A DNA stretch of 64,000 nt from UBA8199 sp964507045 (GTDB taxonomy: Bacteria > Verrucomicrobiota > Verrucomicrobiia > Limisphaerales > UBA8199). Position numbers and translations under genes: made by a program. Location: the NCBI GenBank assembly GCA_964507045.1, contig CAZDOO010000015.1, positions 1-64,000 on the forward strand, in the 5' to 3' direction. Positions 34,361 through 43,530 of this stretch are shown here, piece after piece; positions within the stretch are counted from its first letter, which is position 1; every line of letters begins with the position of its first letter. The notes under the pieces were generated by a model that made no database searches, was not told where the DNA came from, and saw only the letters and a program-made list of their open reading frames with translations.

Positions 34361-35341
34361 TCAGACCTTCTGGGCCTCCACGAGCCAGAGCTTGTGGCAC
34401 TCGCAGGACAGCGTGCGCAACGCTGTGGGGTCCTGGGTCTGGTTGAACACGGCCAGCGCGTGCCGAAAGCGTTCTGTGCAGTGCTCGCAATTGTGCGGCA
34501 TCTGCAGGGGGTTTGTCCCCTCATTGCTTAGCCCGACCAGCATCCGCCCCAGCGGCGCCACCCGCGAGATGACCTCAGCCACCGACCACAGCCACGGCGG
34601 CCGGTAATGCCCTTGCTCGAAGGCGTGGTATAGCGGGGTCTGCGGGGCGACAAAGCAAGGCTCCAGCGCCACCCGGGTGGGGCATTTCAGTTCGCGGCCG
34701 AGGTCGAACACCTTTCGGGCCGTTGCCACCGAGTCTTCGATCGCCTCGCGCTCACCGGTGTTGAGGGGTTTCAGCAGGACATAAGCAAGCAGCCCGGCAC
34801 CCGCTCGGGCCAGCAGCGCTGCGGCGGCGGCGAATTGCTCCCAGGTGTAGCCCTTGCGAATGCGCCGGCTCAGGACCTCCGGGTTGGCGCTTTCCAGACC
34901 GATGCCCACCTCCAGCGGCTTGTGCCGGCACGCCTCCAGCGCTCGCGCGAGCCTCGCCGCGCTCACATACTCCGGGCGAGTCTCGACCAGCAGCGAGGCG
35001 ACTTGCGGACGAGCGGCGGCCATCGCGAGCATCGCAGACTGCGCCGGCTCGGGCACCTCCTCCGGATTGAAGTAGGAGCCGGAGTTGTAGAGATCAACCT
35101 CGACTGGTGCCTGGATGCCCCCGGGAATTCTCGCCAGGGCGACCTCGACCTGGGCCCGGTAGTCCTCCGCGCTCACGGGTTTGCCGGTACCGAAGGTTTT
35201 AGGAAAGCCGCAATTGGTGCAGCCGCCGGCGGTTCGGGCGTAGGCACAGCCCGGCGCGGTCAGGATCACCATCAGCCGGAAACCCGGCCTCCCCTCGACT
35301 TGCGCCGGGAGCCACTCGACATTCTTGGGCAACCGGGTCAT
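34361..35341 (-). CDS. Radical SAM protein of the archaeosine/ELP3-related (TIGR01210-like) type
   Basis: 326 residues. The cluster motif is GCAYARTAGGCTNCGF, with spacing more like the MiaB-distant RaSEA/TIGR01210 group (GC-X7-C-X2-C) than the canonical CX3CX2C. VLLVETRPEYV and LEVGIGLESANPEVLSRRI are radical SAM beta-strand regions. The C-terminus has four more Cys (CEHCTERF, LSCECHKLW), possibly a second Fe-S or zinc site. The start overlaps the carbamoyltransferase stop by ATGA. It probably makes or edits the substrate of that enzyme, but no reaction can be named. Confidence 0.8.
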   Translation of the reverse strand: MTRLPKNVEWLPAQVEGRPGFRLMVILTAPGCAYARTAGGCTNCGFPKTFGTGKPVSAEDYRAQVEVALARIPGGIQAPVEVDLYNSGSYFNPEEVPEPAQSAMLAMAAARPQVASLLVETRPEYVSAARLARALEACRHKPLEVGIGLESANPEVLSRRIRKGYTWEQFAAAAALLARAGAGLLAYVLLKPLNTGEREAIEDSVATARKVFDLGRELKCPTRVALEPCFVAPQTPLYHAFEQGHYRPPWLWSVAEVISRVAPLGRMLVGLSNEGTNPLQMPHNCEHCTERFRHALAVFNQTQDPTALRTLSCECHKLWLVEAQKV

Positions 35342-37101
35342 TTGGCTTGAGGATGCGGCACCAGAAATGGCCCCAGCGCCAGCGCGTTCATGGACGACTT
35401 CAGGAAGGTATCCAGGGCCTGATCGGGACTCGTGACGATCGGCTCGCCGATGTTGAACGAGGTGTTGAGCACCATTGGCAGCGAGGTCTTCCTCTCGAAC
35501 TCGGCAATCAGTTCGGCGTAGAGCGGGTCCACCTCCGGCTGCACTTCGTGCACGCGGGCGCCGGCCTTGCCGGTGGACCCGTTCTCCTGGATGACCGCCG
35601 GGATCATCTGCGTCATGCGATGCTCACGCAAGGGCAGGGCGAAAAGCATATAACGCGTGGATAACATCTCGCCTGGCAGATCGAAGAACTTCGCCATTCC
35701 TCCCGGCAGCACACTGGGGGCAAAGGGCCGGAATGACTCGCGATACTTCACCCGGACGTTAAGCCGGTTGCGAGTGTCAAAGCGGCTGGGGTCGGTAACA
35801 ATCGAGCGGTGGCCGAGTGCCCGCGGCCCCACTTCCTGCCGCCCCTGGAACCAGGCGACGATTTGCCCGCGCTCGATGCGGGTGGCCACCTCCACGGCGA
35901 CATTGTCCGGCTTCGAGAACGCCAGCCCGCGGGCCTTGAGCGATGCCTGCATTTCGTCAGGGCTGTAACCCGGCCCCCAAAACGCGTGGGCCATGCGTGG
36001 CCGTGCTGTGCCGCCCTGCTGGAAGTGCGCCAAAGCAGCGGCGCCCAGCGCGGTGCCCGCATCGTTGGCCATAGGTTGCACCCAGATCCGCTTGAACGGC
36101 GTCCGGGCGGCGATCTCATAGTTGGCCACGCAGTTCAGAGCCACGCCGCCCGCCAGGCACAGGTCGGTGATGGGCTCTTTGCGGTCGGCGTTGATGCGGG
36201 CATAGAGCCGCTTCGCCAGGTGGACCATGATATCCTGAGTCACCACCTGGATCGCCGCCGCCACTGAGGCATCCTCGTAACGGTCCACCACCGTAGCGCG
36301 GCGCGGTCCGAACAAGCGCTCCAGCCCCGAGAAGTCATCTGTGCGGAAGCGGAAGGCCTCGTTATCAACAAAAAAGGTGCCGCCGCTCTCCTCGTGGCAG
36401 ATGGACCGCATCCGCGTTAGGAAGTCGGCGCCAGTCAACTCGCCAATCGGGTCGGTGAGGCACGCATAGCCCATCACCTTGCCCGGGCCGCTGTACACAT
36501 CGAAGCCCAGGAACTCGGACATCCGCTCCCAGACGAAGCCCAGCGAGTGCGGGTAGCCTGCCGTCTCAAGTTCGGCAAGCTGGTTCCCTTGGCCCAGGCC
36601 CAGCCAGGTTGAGTTGAACTCGCCGATGCCGTCAATGACCAGTACGGCGGCCTGCTCGAAGGGCGAAGCGTAGAACGCCGAAGCCGCATGGCACAGGTGG
36701 TGGGGTAGAAAGTGGAATCGAACCTGGGGCGCCCGGGAGACCAGCTTGTCGCGCGCCGCCAGGCTGTGCCGGTAATAGGTCTCCTCGCCTTCCGGCGTTC
36801 CCCACTCACCCGCCTTCATTCTCCTGGCGTCGGGAAGATTGACGTTTAGCCGGCGGCGCTGTTCCGGGTCGAGCGAGTAACCGATTGCCGCCAGGTCTTT
36901 CCAGCCAATACCTCCCTGTTTCAGGCACCAGGCCATGGCCTGCTCGGGAAGGTCGTCGGGGTTGTCCACCCGCGAGTGCTTGCCATAGCGGATGCGGCTG
37001 AAGCGCTCTTCCTCCGCTGTGGCGACAATCTCTCCGTCGCGGAGCAGGCAGGCTGAGGATTCGTGGTAAGCGGTGTTGACGCCGAGAATATGAACAGTCA
37101 C
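35338..37101 (-). CDS. NodU/CmcH-family O-carbamoyltransferase
   Basis: 587 residues, full length for the family. The N-terminal Kae1-like ATPase domain begins with a GTG start: VHILGVNTAYHESSACLLRD, then the metal-binding HHLCHAASAFYASPFEQAAV (around 128-147) and LVIDGIGEFNSTWLG. LCLAGGVALNCVANYEI (around 315) and ARIERGQIVAWFQGRQEVGP with RALGHRSI are the YrdC-linked carbamoyl-transfer region. These enzymes use carbamoyl phosphate and ATP to carbamoylate sugar hydroxyls on Nod factors, antibiotics or surface glycans. It heads a five-gene cluster. Confidence 0.93.
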   Translation of the reverse strand: MTVHILGVNTAYHESSACLLRDGEIVATAEEERFSRIRYGKHSRVDNPDDLPEQAMAWCLKQGGIGWKDLAAIGYSLDPEQRRRLNVNLPDARRMKAGEWGTPEGEETYYRHSLAARDKLVSRAPQVRFHFLPHHLCHAASAFYASPFEQAAVLVIDGIGEFNSTWLGLGQGNQLAELETAGYPHSLGFVWERMSEFLGFDVYSGPGKVMGYACLTDPIGELTGADFLTRMRSICHEESGGTFFVDNEAFRFRTDDFSGLERLFGPRRATVVDRYEDASVAAAIQVVTQDIMVHLAKRLYARINADRKEPITDLCLAGGVALNCVANYEIAARTPFKRIWVQPMANDAGTALGAAALAHFQQGGTARPRMAHAFWGPGYSPDEMQASLKARGLAFSKPDNVAVEVATRIERGQIVAWFQGRQEVGPRALGHRSIVTDPSRFDTRNRLNVRVKYRESFRPFAPSVLPGGMAKFFDLPGEMLSTRYMLFALPLREHRMTQMIPAVIQENGSTGKAGARVHEVQPEVDPLYAELIAEFERKTSLPMVLNTSFNIGEPIVTSPDQALDTFLKSSMNALALGPFLVPHPQAK

Positions 37102-37132
37102 AAAGAATCCCTTCGAAAACGCGCTCTTGGAC

Positions 37133-37912
37133 TTACTGACCCCTGCTCGCCGCCTGTTGGAGTTCGCACGCTGCCGCGTGAACCTCCCGCAGCGCGGCCA
37201 ACAGCAGGCCCGACGCGGGAATGCCGGCCACGGGGCGCGGGGCGGGGCCGGGGCGCGACAATTCCTCGTGGTCGCCCAATCCCGAATCCTTTAGCAAACG
37301 CAGCCGCTGCTGGATCAGCTCGCGGACCTCGCTGGCATTGTTGATTCCCCGGAACCAGGCAATGTGCAGATTCTCCATTGGCTGGTGCTGGTGATGCGGA
37401 TTGCCGGCGCCGCCGCCGCCCGCGGTCTCCACCCGCAGGTCGGCAATCCCCAGCGCGCGCTGAACCGGCCCTTGGGAAATGGCGATGTTTTGGATGTTGG
37501 CGAAGTTCACCGTCATTTCGCGCACGGTCACCACCCCTTCGCGCACCCGCAAGCTGCGGTCGGTCACCAGGTACCACCGCTTGTCGTATTCCAGGCGCAC
37601 GATGGCCAGCTGAAGAAGGCACTCCAGCAGCACGAGCGCCACAACGAACAAAGGCAGCAGCAGCAGCAACAGCATTGCGGGGTGGCCGCCTCTTGCCCGC
37701 AGGAAAACGGGAACCACAATGGATATGAAGAGCCCGAACCCAACCACAAACAGCAGCGCAGCGCTCCTGAGGGCCCAAAGGAACAGCAGGTATTTGTAGT
37801 AGTTGGGCGCGGCTCGGAAAATACGCGTGCTGCCCTCGTCTCCCGGCGGCGGGACCGGGTCGTGCGGGATGCGCAGCAGCCGCTCGCAGGTCTGGCGGAA
37901 GGCGCTATACAT
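37133..37912 (-). CDS. Bacterial PH-domain membrane protein (YdbS/YdbT-like), 1
   Basis: 259 residues. Two adjacent hydrophobic segments (LLFLWALRSAALLFVVGFGL and AMLLLLLLPLFVVALVLLEC) are followed by a bPH-2 (DUF304) domain, WYLVTDRSLRVREGVVTVRE with the FANIQNIAISQGPVQRALGI block. The end is Pro/Ala-rich. Its ATG overlaps the end of the next upstream gene, a second bPH protein. The pair resembles YdbS/YdbT, membrane proteins of unknown role. Confidence 0.8.
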   Translation of the reverse strand: MYSAFRQTCERLLRIPHDPVPPPGDEGSTRIFRAAPNYYKYLLFLWALRSAALLFVVGFGLFISIVVPVFLRARGGHPAMLLLLLLPLFVVALVLLECLLQLAIVRLEYDKRWYLVTDRSLRVREGVVTVREMTVNFANIQNIAISQGPVQRALGIADLRVETAGGGGAGNPHHQHQPMENLHIAWFRGINNASEVRELIQQRLRLLKDSGLGDHEELSRPGPAPRPVAGIPASGLLLAALREVHAAACELQQAASRGQ

Positions 37913-38498
37913 GGGCGGGGGGGTAAGGTGGTTGCGCAGCCGGGCCTCGCGCTTCCAGCAGTTTACGCGTCTGGCGCAGTTCATCCCGGATACCGAGCAG
38001 CAGCGACACCATCTCGGCCTCGCCGCCGGTCGGCACCGTGGCCGGAACGGCGGGACTAGCCGGGGCCGCCTCCGCCACCGGGCGGGACGAGCCGGGACGG
38101 ACCTGGTAGCCCCGCATGCGGGTATAAAGGAAGTCGCGAATGGCCTCGTATTCCTTGAACCCCTCGATTACCAACTCGGGCCCCGCCGAGCCGGAAGCGG
38201 TCTGAATCTGCAGGTTGGCCAGCCCCAGCCAGCGTTGGAGCAGGCCCGAGCGCAGGTGGATGTCCTGGATGCGTGCGTAGGTGAGGTTGGTTTCACGCCG
38301 AAACAGGATGCCCACTTTCATGTGGATGCCTTCCTCGTCCAACCGGTAGCGCAGCGTATGATAGCGGAAGTAGAGATAGGGCAGGGCAACCACGATCCCC
38401 GGCCCGGTGAGAATGGCGCGGATAAGGTAATAAGTCCACAGCGCCGGGTGCGGCCGTTCCAGCGTGCGGATCCTCTCGGGCACAGGTTCGATCGTCAT
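37905..38498 (-). CDS. Bacterial PH-domain membrane protein (YdbS-like), 2
   Basis: 197 residues. One hydrophobic hairpin (WTYYLIRAILTGPGIVVALP) precedes the bPH-2 core: YRLDEEGIHMKVGILFRRET, NLTYARIQDIHLRSGLLQRW, LGLANLQIQTASG. The C-terminal part is a charged helix (MVSLLLGIRDELRQTRKLLE). It overlaps the preceding bPH gene by 8 bases and forms a two-gene unit. Function unknown. Confidence 0.82.
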   Translation of the reverse strand: MTIEPVPERIRTLERPHPALWTYYLIRAILTGPGIVVALPYLYFRYHTLRYRLDEEGIHMKVGILFRRETNLTYARIQDIHLRSGLLQRWLGLANLQIQTASGSAGPELVIEGFKEYEAIRDFLYTRMRGYQVRPGSSRPVAEAAPASPAVPATVPTGGEAEMVSLLLGIRDELRQTRKLLEARGPAAQPPYPPAHV

Positions 38499-38625
38499 AA
38501 GCAGCTCACCGCCCGGGTTGCGGGCGTCCTTCGTGCTCAGGGTGCGGCAAGAAAGGTTGCGGGATCAAGATAAATGACCATGGTAGAATTGCCTTCACCA
38601 CACCCGCCGGTGTAGGCTCGCGCCG

Positions 38626-41061
38626 ATGAAGACCGCGTCGTCTCTCGTTGCCATGCTCATAGCGCTTAGCTCCGCCGCGGTGGCACAGCCATCGGCGCCT
38701 GCGCCTTTCAGCGCACCCGGCCAGGTTAATCACAACCGGCCCGGCCCGTGGGACAGCGACGTGCGGGTGTGCCGGGTGGCGACGAACGGCGCACCGGAGA
38801 AGCTGGCCACATTCGAGCGCGCGGGCGTGCCGACGCTCGCGCGGCTCAAGGACGGGCGGATACTTGCTGCGTTCCAGCACTTTCCCGGCAATGACGAGCG
38901 CAACTTCGACCGTGTGGCCGTGCGCTACTCCAGCGATGAAGGGCGAAGCTGGACGGCGCCGGAACCGATCGTGGTGGAAGGAATGGAGCCGGGCTTGATG
39001 CGGCCATTCGATCCCACGCTGGTGCCATTGCCGGATGGCCGAGTTCGGCTCTACTTCACGTCGAATCGCAGCCGCGACTTCCACCGCAGCACCCCGGCGA
39101 TCTATTCGGCGGTGTCGCGCGACGGCATCCACTACACGTTCGAGCGAGGCGTCCGGTTTGGACTGGAAGGCCGGACGGTGATTGACTGCGCCGCCGCGCT
39201 TCACGAGGGTGTGTTTCACCTGATCGTCCCGGACAACGACGCGGCGGGGGAGTTCGCCAGGGGGCCGCAGCGGGGCCAACCGACGCGCGGAGGCGCCGGC
39301 TACCACGCCGTGAGCAAGGACGGTCTTAACTTCGAGCATGTGGCGGACCTCAAGGTCGCGGGGGACCGGCGCTGGCTGGGAAATATGCAAAGCGACGGCG
39401 GGCGGCTGGTTTTCTTCGGCACCGGCGACTCGGGCATCTGGTCGGCGACGAGCGGCGATGGTGGGCATTGGGATGTGGATGCCCGCCCGTTGGGCCTGCC
39501 GGGCGCCGACCCGGGCGCGGTGAAGCTGGCGGATGGCGCGTGGCTGCTGGCGGTTACCGGTCCGCCGCGACCAGGCACTGCCAGCGCAGCCGCCCGACGC
39601 CAGCCTGGCGCGCAAGCCGACGAAGACAACCAGGCTGCTCCCCAAGGCCCGCGTCAGTTGGGCGGGGAGGCATTCACTCCGTCGGCAGGGCAGCGTTCTT
39701 TCACTCGCATTTCCTCCAGCGCAGGCGGCAAGGAGGGCATTGCGGTTGGTGTGCTGTTTCCCCGGCAACCGCGCTTCACGAACGGCGCGCCGGTGGCGAT
39801 CAATGTTGCCGGCGGGGTGCAGGCTGGCGGTGCCTTGGGGCGTCCGGAATATGTTGGGTTGGGCTTTGTGGAGATTCACTTCGCATTTCCCGGCGGCGGA
39901 CAAGGCGAGGAGCGCAGCAGCGGGGAATACGACTTTCGCGGCCCCAAGTGTATCCGCGCACTGGCGGACGTGATCCTTTTCGCCAAGGGCCGCATTGCTG
40001 ACAAAGATGGACGGCGCATAACTGAGCTGAACCGCAGTGTCGTTGTCCTAACGAACAACTGCGGCATTATCGGTTCCAGCCACGGCGGGAACGCCTGCGG
40101 CATGGCCATGGCGCTGCACGGGCGGGAATTCGCGGACCTGGCCTGGTATGCTTCGATGGAGTCCCCCTATGGCGAAGGGGCAGCCAACGTCGAACTGGGC
40201 GGGCGCGACAGCGGCATGAACCCGGCTTACGACCCGAAGACCGGCGTGCTCGACCTGTCCCGGCTGGCGTGGTCCTCCGAGCTTTCCCCCGGCATGTCAG
40301 GCAAGCAGATGCCGGTGCCGACGCGCGGGCTCAAGGGGGCGCTCTTTTTCGACCTGGATGGAGATGGCCGCTTCTCCGCCGAGAAGGACTTCCCCGCCAA
40401 TTGCTTCGTCGGCGACGCCGGCATGGGCGTGAAGGCCTGGTATTCCCCGCGAATCCTGGCCGAGGCCGGGCGGCGTAACCTGGTGGCCGGTCAACGGCCT
40501 GGGCACATTCCGTCGCTGGCGGAGTCGCGGGAGTTCTGGCGATACCGCGACGCCGCGCCCAGCATCCCGGACGCGGTCCGCAACTGCACGAATCTCGCTG
40601 TGATCGTCTATGCCAATGAGCGCGACCACGTGCAGGCCGCGCCCGACCACGGGCACATCCTGATTCAAGTGGAGGGCTTCCGTCAGGCCGGGGCCCGCTT
40701 TGTGCGGCTGAATCCGGACCGGAGCTACGTGGAGCAGGTTCTGAAGAGCGGGCCTGGTCCGAGGCCGGCCTACAGGGCGGAGCCTGCCCGGGACCCGGAT
40801 GGGCCAGCCCGCCTCCCCGACAACCCGGCTGGCAAAGCCTTCGACCGTGGCAACATCACTGCTGCCGTCGAACCCGCGCGATTTCCATTGCAGCTCTATA
40901 TGCAAGCGGCTGTCTGCGAATTGGCCGACCGCACGCAGGCCGGTCAGTGGGCGTCCAACCTCGACCGTGTGCTTTATCCCAATGCACCCTGGCAGGCGAT
41001 GCCCGGGCTCGGTGGGCAACGCCGTGGCCTGCCTCAGATTCCACAGAGTCCGAATGATTAA
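38626..41061 (+). CDS. Secreted fusion: sialidase-like beta-propeller plus alpha/beta hydrolase
   Basis: 811 residues with a signal peptide (MKTASSLVAMLIALSSAAVA). Residues about 40-310 resemble the exo-sialidase/BNR glycosidase propeller, with an Asp-box-like RYSSDEGRSWTAPEP and repeated blade sequences such as IYSAVSRDGIHYTF. A charged linker (around 320-370) joins it to an alpha/beta hydrolase-like half. That half has a nucleophile elbow GSSHGGNAC (around 489) after VVVLTNNCGI, and ends near 800. The active site Ser fits the prolyl-oligopeptidase/esterase class. It lies 157 bp upstream of a sulfatase, suggesting joint breakdown of a sulfated or acylated polysaccharide. Confidence 0.7.
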   Translation: MKTASSLVAMLIALSSAAVAQPSAPAPFSAPGQVNHNRPGPWDSDVRVCRVATNGAPEKLATFERAGVPTLARLKDGRILAAFQHFPGNDERNFDRVAVRYSSDEGRSWTAPEPIVVEGMEPGLMRPFDPTLVPLPDGRVRLYFTSNRSRDFHRSTPAIYSAVSRDGIHYTFERGVRFGLEGRTVIDCAAALHEGVFHLIVPDNDAAGEFARGPQRGQPTRGGAGYHAVSKDGLNFEHVADLKVAGDRRWLGNMQSDGGRLVFFGTGDSGIWSATSGDGGHWDVDARPLGLPGADPGAVKLADGAWLLAVTGPPRPGTASAAARRQPGAQADEDNQAAPQGPRQLGGEAFTPSAGQRSFTRISSSAGGKEGIAVGVLFPRQPRFTNGAPVAINVAGGVQAGGALGRPEYVGLGFVEIHFAFPGGGQGEERSSGEYDFRGPKCIRALADVILFAKGRIADKDGRRITELNRSVVVLTNNCGIIGSSHGGNACGMAMALHGREFADLAWYASMESPYGEGAANVELGGRDSGMNPAYDPKTGVLDLSRLAWSSELSPGMSGKQMPVPTRGLKGALFFDLDGDGRFSAEKDFPANCFVGDAGMGVKAWYSPRILAEAGRRNLVAGQRPGHIPSLAESREFWRYRDAAPSIPDAVRNCTNLAVIVYANERDHVQAAPDHGHILIQVEGFRQAGARFVRLNPDRSYVEQVLKSGPGPRPAYRAEPARDPDGPARLPDNPAGKAFDRGNITAAVEPARFPLQLYMQAAVCELADRTQAGQWASNLDRVLYPNAPWQAMPGLGGQRRGLPQIPQSPND

Positions 41062-41217
41062 GGCCCGGCAGTGCGGTTCCTGGACATCCCTTCCGAAGTT
41101 GGTTGTAACCAAGAGAGGAACCACGACGTCTGCAATAGAAACGTACGTCAAACCCGCTTGGGTAGGGCGCGCAGTAGACTGCGAGCCCTGCCTGGACAGA
41201 ATACGAGAACCTGTATT

Positions 41218-42537
41218 ATGAAGAGAACCTGGATCGTAACCCTCAGTCTGTGCGTCTTGGCCAGCTTCGTGGCGGCGGGTGCACAGCAGAAAGCATCGGC
41301 GGCAAAGCCCAACATTATCCTGATCTACACGGACGATGTGGGCCTGGGCAACATCGGCTGCTGCGGCGGGCCGTTCAAGACGCCGCAGATAGACTCGCTG
41401 GCCAAAGGCGGCACGCGGTTTGAGTATTGCTACTCGACTCCCCTCTGCGGCCCCTCCCGGTGCCAGACCCTCACCGGGCGCTATCCCTTCCGCACCGGGC
41501 TCATCAATAACAACAGCCACAACGCCGTCGCCCCCTCGCGCGAGGTCATGATCCCGACCGTGATGAAGAAGGCGGGCTATGTGACGGCCAGCGTCGGCAA
41601 GTGGGGCCAGATGTGCCTTGGCCCCGGCGAGTGGGGCTTCGATGAGTACCTCGTCTTCCAGGGCAGCGGCCGCTATTGGGCGGAACAGACCAAGCGTTAC
41701 ACGGTGAACGGCCAGCAAAAGGAGCTGGCCGAGGGAGAATACCTTCCCGACCTCATGCACGACTTCCTGGTCAAGTTCATCAACAAGCATAAAGACGAGC
41801 CCTTCTTCGCTTATTACCCGATGTCGCACATGCACGGCCCCATCCTGCGCACCCCCGACAGCAAGCCCGGTGCAAATAGGGATCAGCTTTACCGGGACAA
41901 CAACGATTACATGGACAAGCTGGTGGGCAAGCTGCTCGCTGAACTCGATCGCCTTCACCTGCGCGAGAAGACCGTTATATTGTTCACTGGCGACAACGGC
42001 ACGGCGCGGTTCGGCGTGGAGATGGCCACCGTCAACGGGCGCAGCATTAGCGGGCAAAAGGGCACTATGCTCGAAGGCGGCAGCCGGGTGCCGCTGGTGG
42101 TCAACTGGCCGGGCGTCACCCCCGCTGGCAAGGTGAACCACGACCTGGTTGACTTCACCGACTTCTTCGTCACGTTTGCCGAACTGGGCGGCGCGCCCCT
42201 GCCGGAGGGGGTTAAGCTCGACGGCCACAGCTTCGCCGCACAAATCAGGGGCCAGAAAGGCACACCCCGCCAATGGGTCTACGTGGAACTTAACGGCAAG
42301 TCCTTCGTCCGCGACGCGCGTTTCAAGCTCACCAATGGCGGCGAGCTCTACGACCTCGCGGAAGCGCCCTACAAGGAAATCCTTGTCCCCAGCGACACGA
42401 CCGACTCTGCGGCCATCGCCGCGCGCAAGCAGCTTCAGGCAGTTCTAAAAGAGCATCCGACCGCTGCCGGCGGTCCAGGCAAGAAGGCCAAGGAAGGCAA
42501 GAAGAAAGCTCGCAAGAAAGCCAGCCAGAGAGGTTGA
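41218..42537 (+). CDS. Secreted sulfatase (arylsulfatase family)
   Basis: 439 residues. A signal peptide (ending ASFVAAGAQQ) is followed by KPNIILIYTDDVGLGNIG, with the metal-binding Asp pair, and the formylglycine motif CGPSRCQTLTGR (around 81), a Cys-type site needing a maturase. VGKWG, MSHMHGP and ILFTGDNGTARFG supply further catalytic and metal residues. It hydrolyses sulfate esters, probably of polysaccharides. The last 25 residues are Lys-rich (GKKAKEGKKKARKKASQRG), an unusual basic tail. The ATG at 41218 was chosen from the signal peptide. Confidence 0.92.
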   Translation: MKRTWIVTLSLCVLASFVAAGAQQKASAAKPNIILIYTDDVGLGNIGCCGGPFKTPQIDSLAKGGTRFEYCYSTPLCGPSRCQTLTGRYPFRTGLINNNSHNAVAPSREVMIPTVMKKAGYVTASVGKWGQMCLGPGEWGFDEYLVFQGSGRYWAEQTKRYTVNGQQKELAEGEYLPDLMHDFLVKFINKHKDEPFFAYYPMSHMHGPILRTPDSKPGANRDQLYRDNNDYMDKLVGKLLAELDRLHLREKTVILFTGDNGTARFGVEMATVNGRSISGQKGTMLEGGSRVPLVVNWPGVTPAGKVNHDLVDFTDFFVTFAELGGAPLPEGVKLDGHSFAAQIRGQKGTPRQWVYVELNGKSFVRDARFKLTNGGELYDLAEAPYKEILVPSDTTDSAAIAARKQLQAVLKEHPTAAGGPGKKAKEGKKKARKKASQRG

Positions 42538-42588
42538 TGGGAGGGCGCGTATTCCATGCGCACTGCGGCTTGCAGGGAACTGCGAGCC

Positions 42589-43485
42589 CTACCTGACCAA
42601 CCAGCTCAGGATGGCTTTCTGGACATGGAGGCGGTTCTCAGCCTCGTCGAAGATCGTCTGGGCATGGGCCTCGAAGGTAACCTCGTCAATCTCTTTGCCG
42701 CGATAGGCGGGCAGACAGTGCATCACCAGCGCGCCGGGCTTGGCGAGCCGGACGGTGGCGGCGTTGATCTGGTAGCCGCTCATCTGCTGGAGGCGTTCCG
42801 CAGATTCCTTTTCGCGGCCCATCGAGACCCATACGTCCGTATAGAGCAAATCAGCGCCTGCCGCGGCGGCTTGGATGTCTTCGGTGAGCACGATCTTGCC
42901 TCCGGCCCGCTTGAGCAGGTCGGCTGAGGGCTGGAAGGCCCTGGGCGCGGCGATGCGCAATTCGAAGCCGGCCTTGTCGGCAGCAAAGACCAGCGAAGTG
43001 GCGATGTTGCCCGCGCCGTCGCCAATGAAAGTGACGACCTTGCCCCGAATGGGACCTCGCTTTTCCTGGAAGGTGAAAATATCCGCCAGGATTTGGCAGG
43101 GGTGCTCGTGGTCGGTAAGAGCGTTGATGGTGGGGATGCGGGCGTAGTGCGCGAATTCCTCGACGTCGCTTTGAGCGAAGGTGCGGAACACGGCGCCATG
43201 GACCATGCGGCCCATCACGCGAGCCGTGTCCTTGATGGGTTCGCCCCGGCCAAGCTGGATCTCGTTGGACGGCAGAAAGAGGACCTGCCCGCCTAACTCG
43301 CGAATTCCAACCTCGAAGGAAACGCGGGTGCGAGTGGAGGACTTGGAGAAGATCATGGCCCAGGTTTGGCCCACCAGCGGCAGTTTGGTATGCTTGCCGC
43401 GTTCCTTCTTCAGCTTCACCGTGTCGGCCAGGATGGTCTCCATGTCCGCAGGGGCCAGCTTTTCAATGCTCAGCAGATGTTTCAT
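42589..43485 (-). CDS. argF: Ornithine carbamoyltransferase
   Basis: 298 residues, typical. The carbamoyl-phosphate motif is SKSSTRTRVSFEVGIRELGG, the ornithine side is DHEHPCQILADI, and the C-terminal HCLPAYRGKEIDE carries the catalytic Cys. It makes citrulline from ornithine and carbamoyl phosphate, and acts in the cytoplasm. The first in-frame codon could be a TTG at 43491, but ATG 43485 fits the family start KHLLSIEKL. It lies 45 bp downstream of argD in the minus-strand arginine block. Confidence 0.97.
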   Translation of the reverse strand: MKHLLSIEKLAPADMETILADTVKLKKERGKHTKLPLVGQTWAMIFSKSSTRTRVSFEVGIRELGGQVLFLPSNEIQLGRGEPIKDTARVMGRMVHGAVFRTFAQSDVEEFAHYARIPTINALTDHEHPCQILADIFTFQEKRGPIRGKVVTFIGDGAGNIATSLVFAADKAGFELRIAAPRAFQPSADLLKRAGGKIVLTEDIQAAAAGADLLYTDVWVSMGREKESAERLQQMSGYQINAATVRLAKPGALVMHCLPAYRGKEIDEVTFEAHAQTIFDEAENRLHVQKAILSWLVR

Positions 43486-43530
43486 GTTCAATAGCCGGGC
43501 GAGGCGGCTTGCCTAACCGGGAAATGTCCA

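Noticed and set aside
40297..42273. 658-residue minus-strand ORF
   Set aside because: Antisense of the hydrolase-fusion and sulfatase genes.
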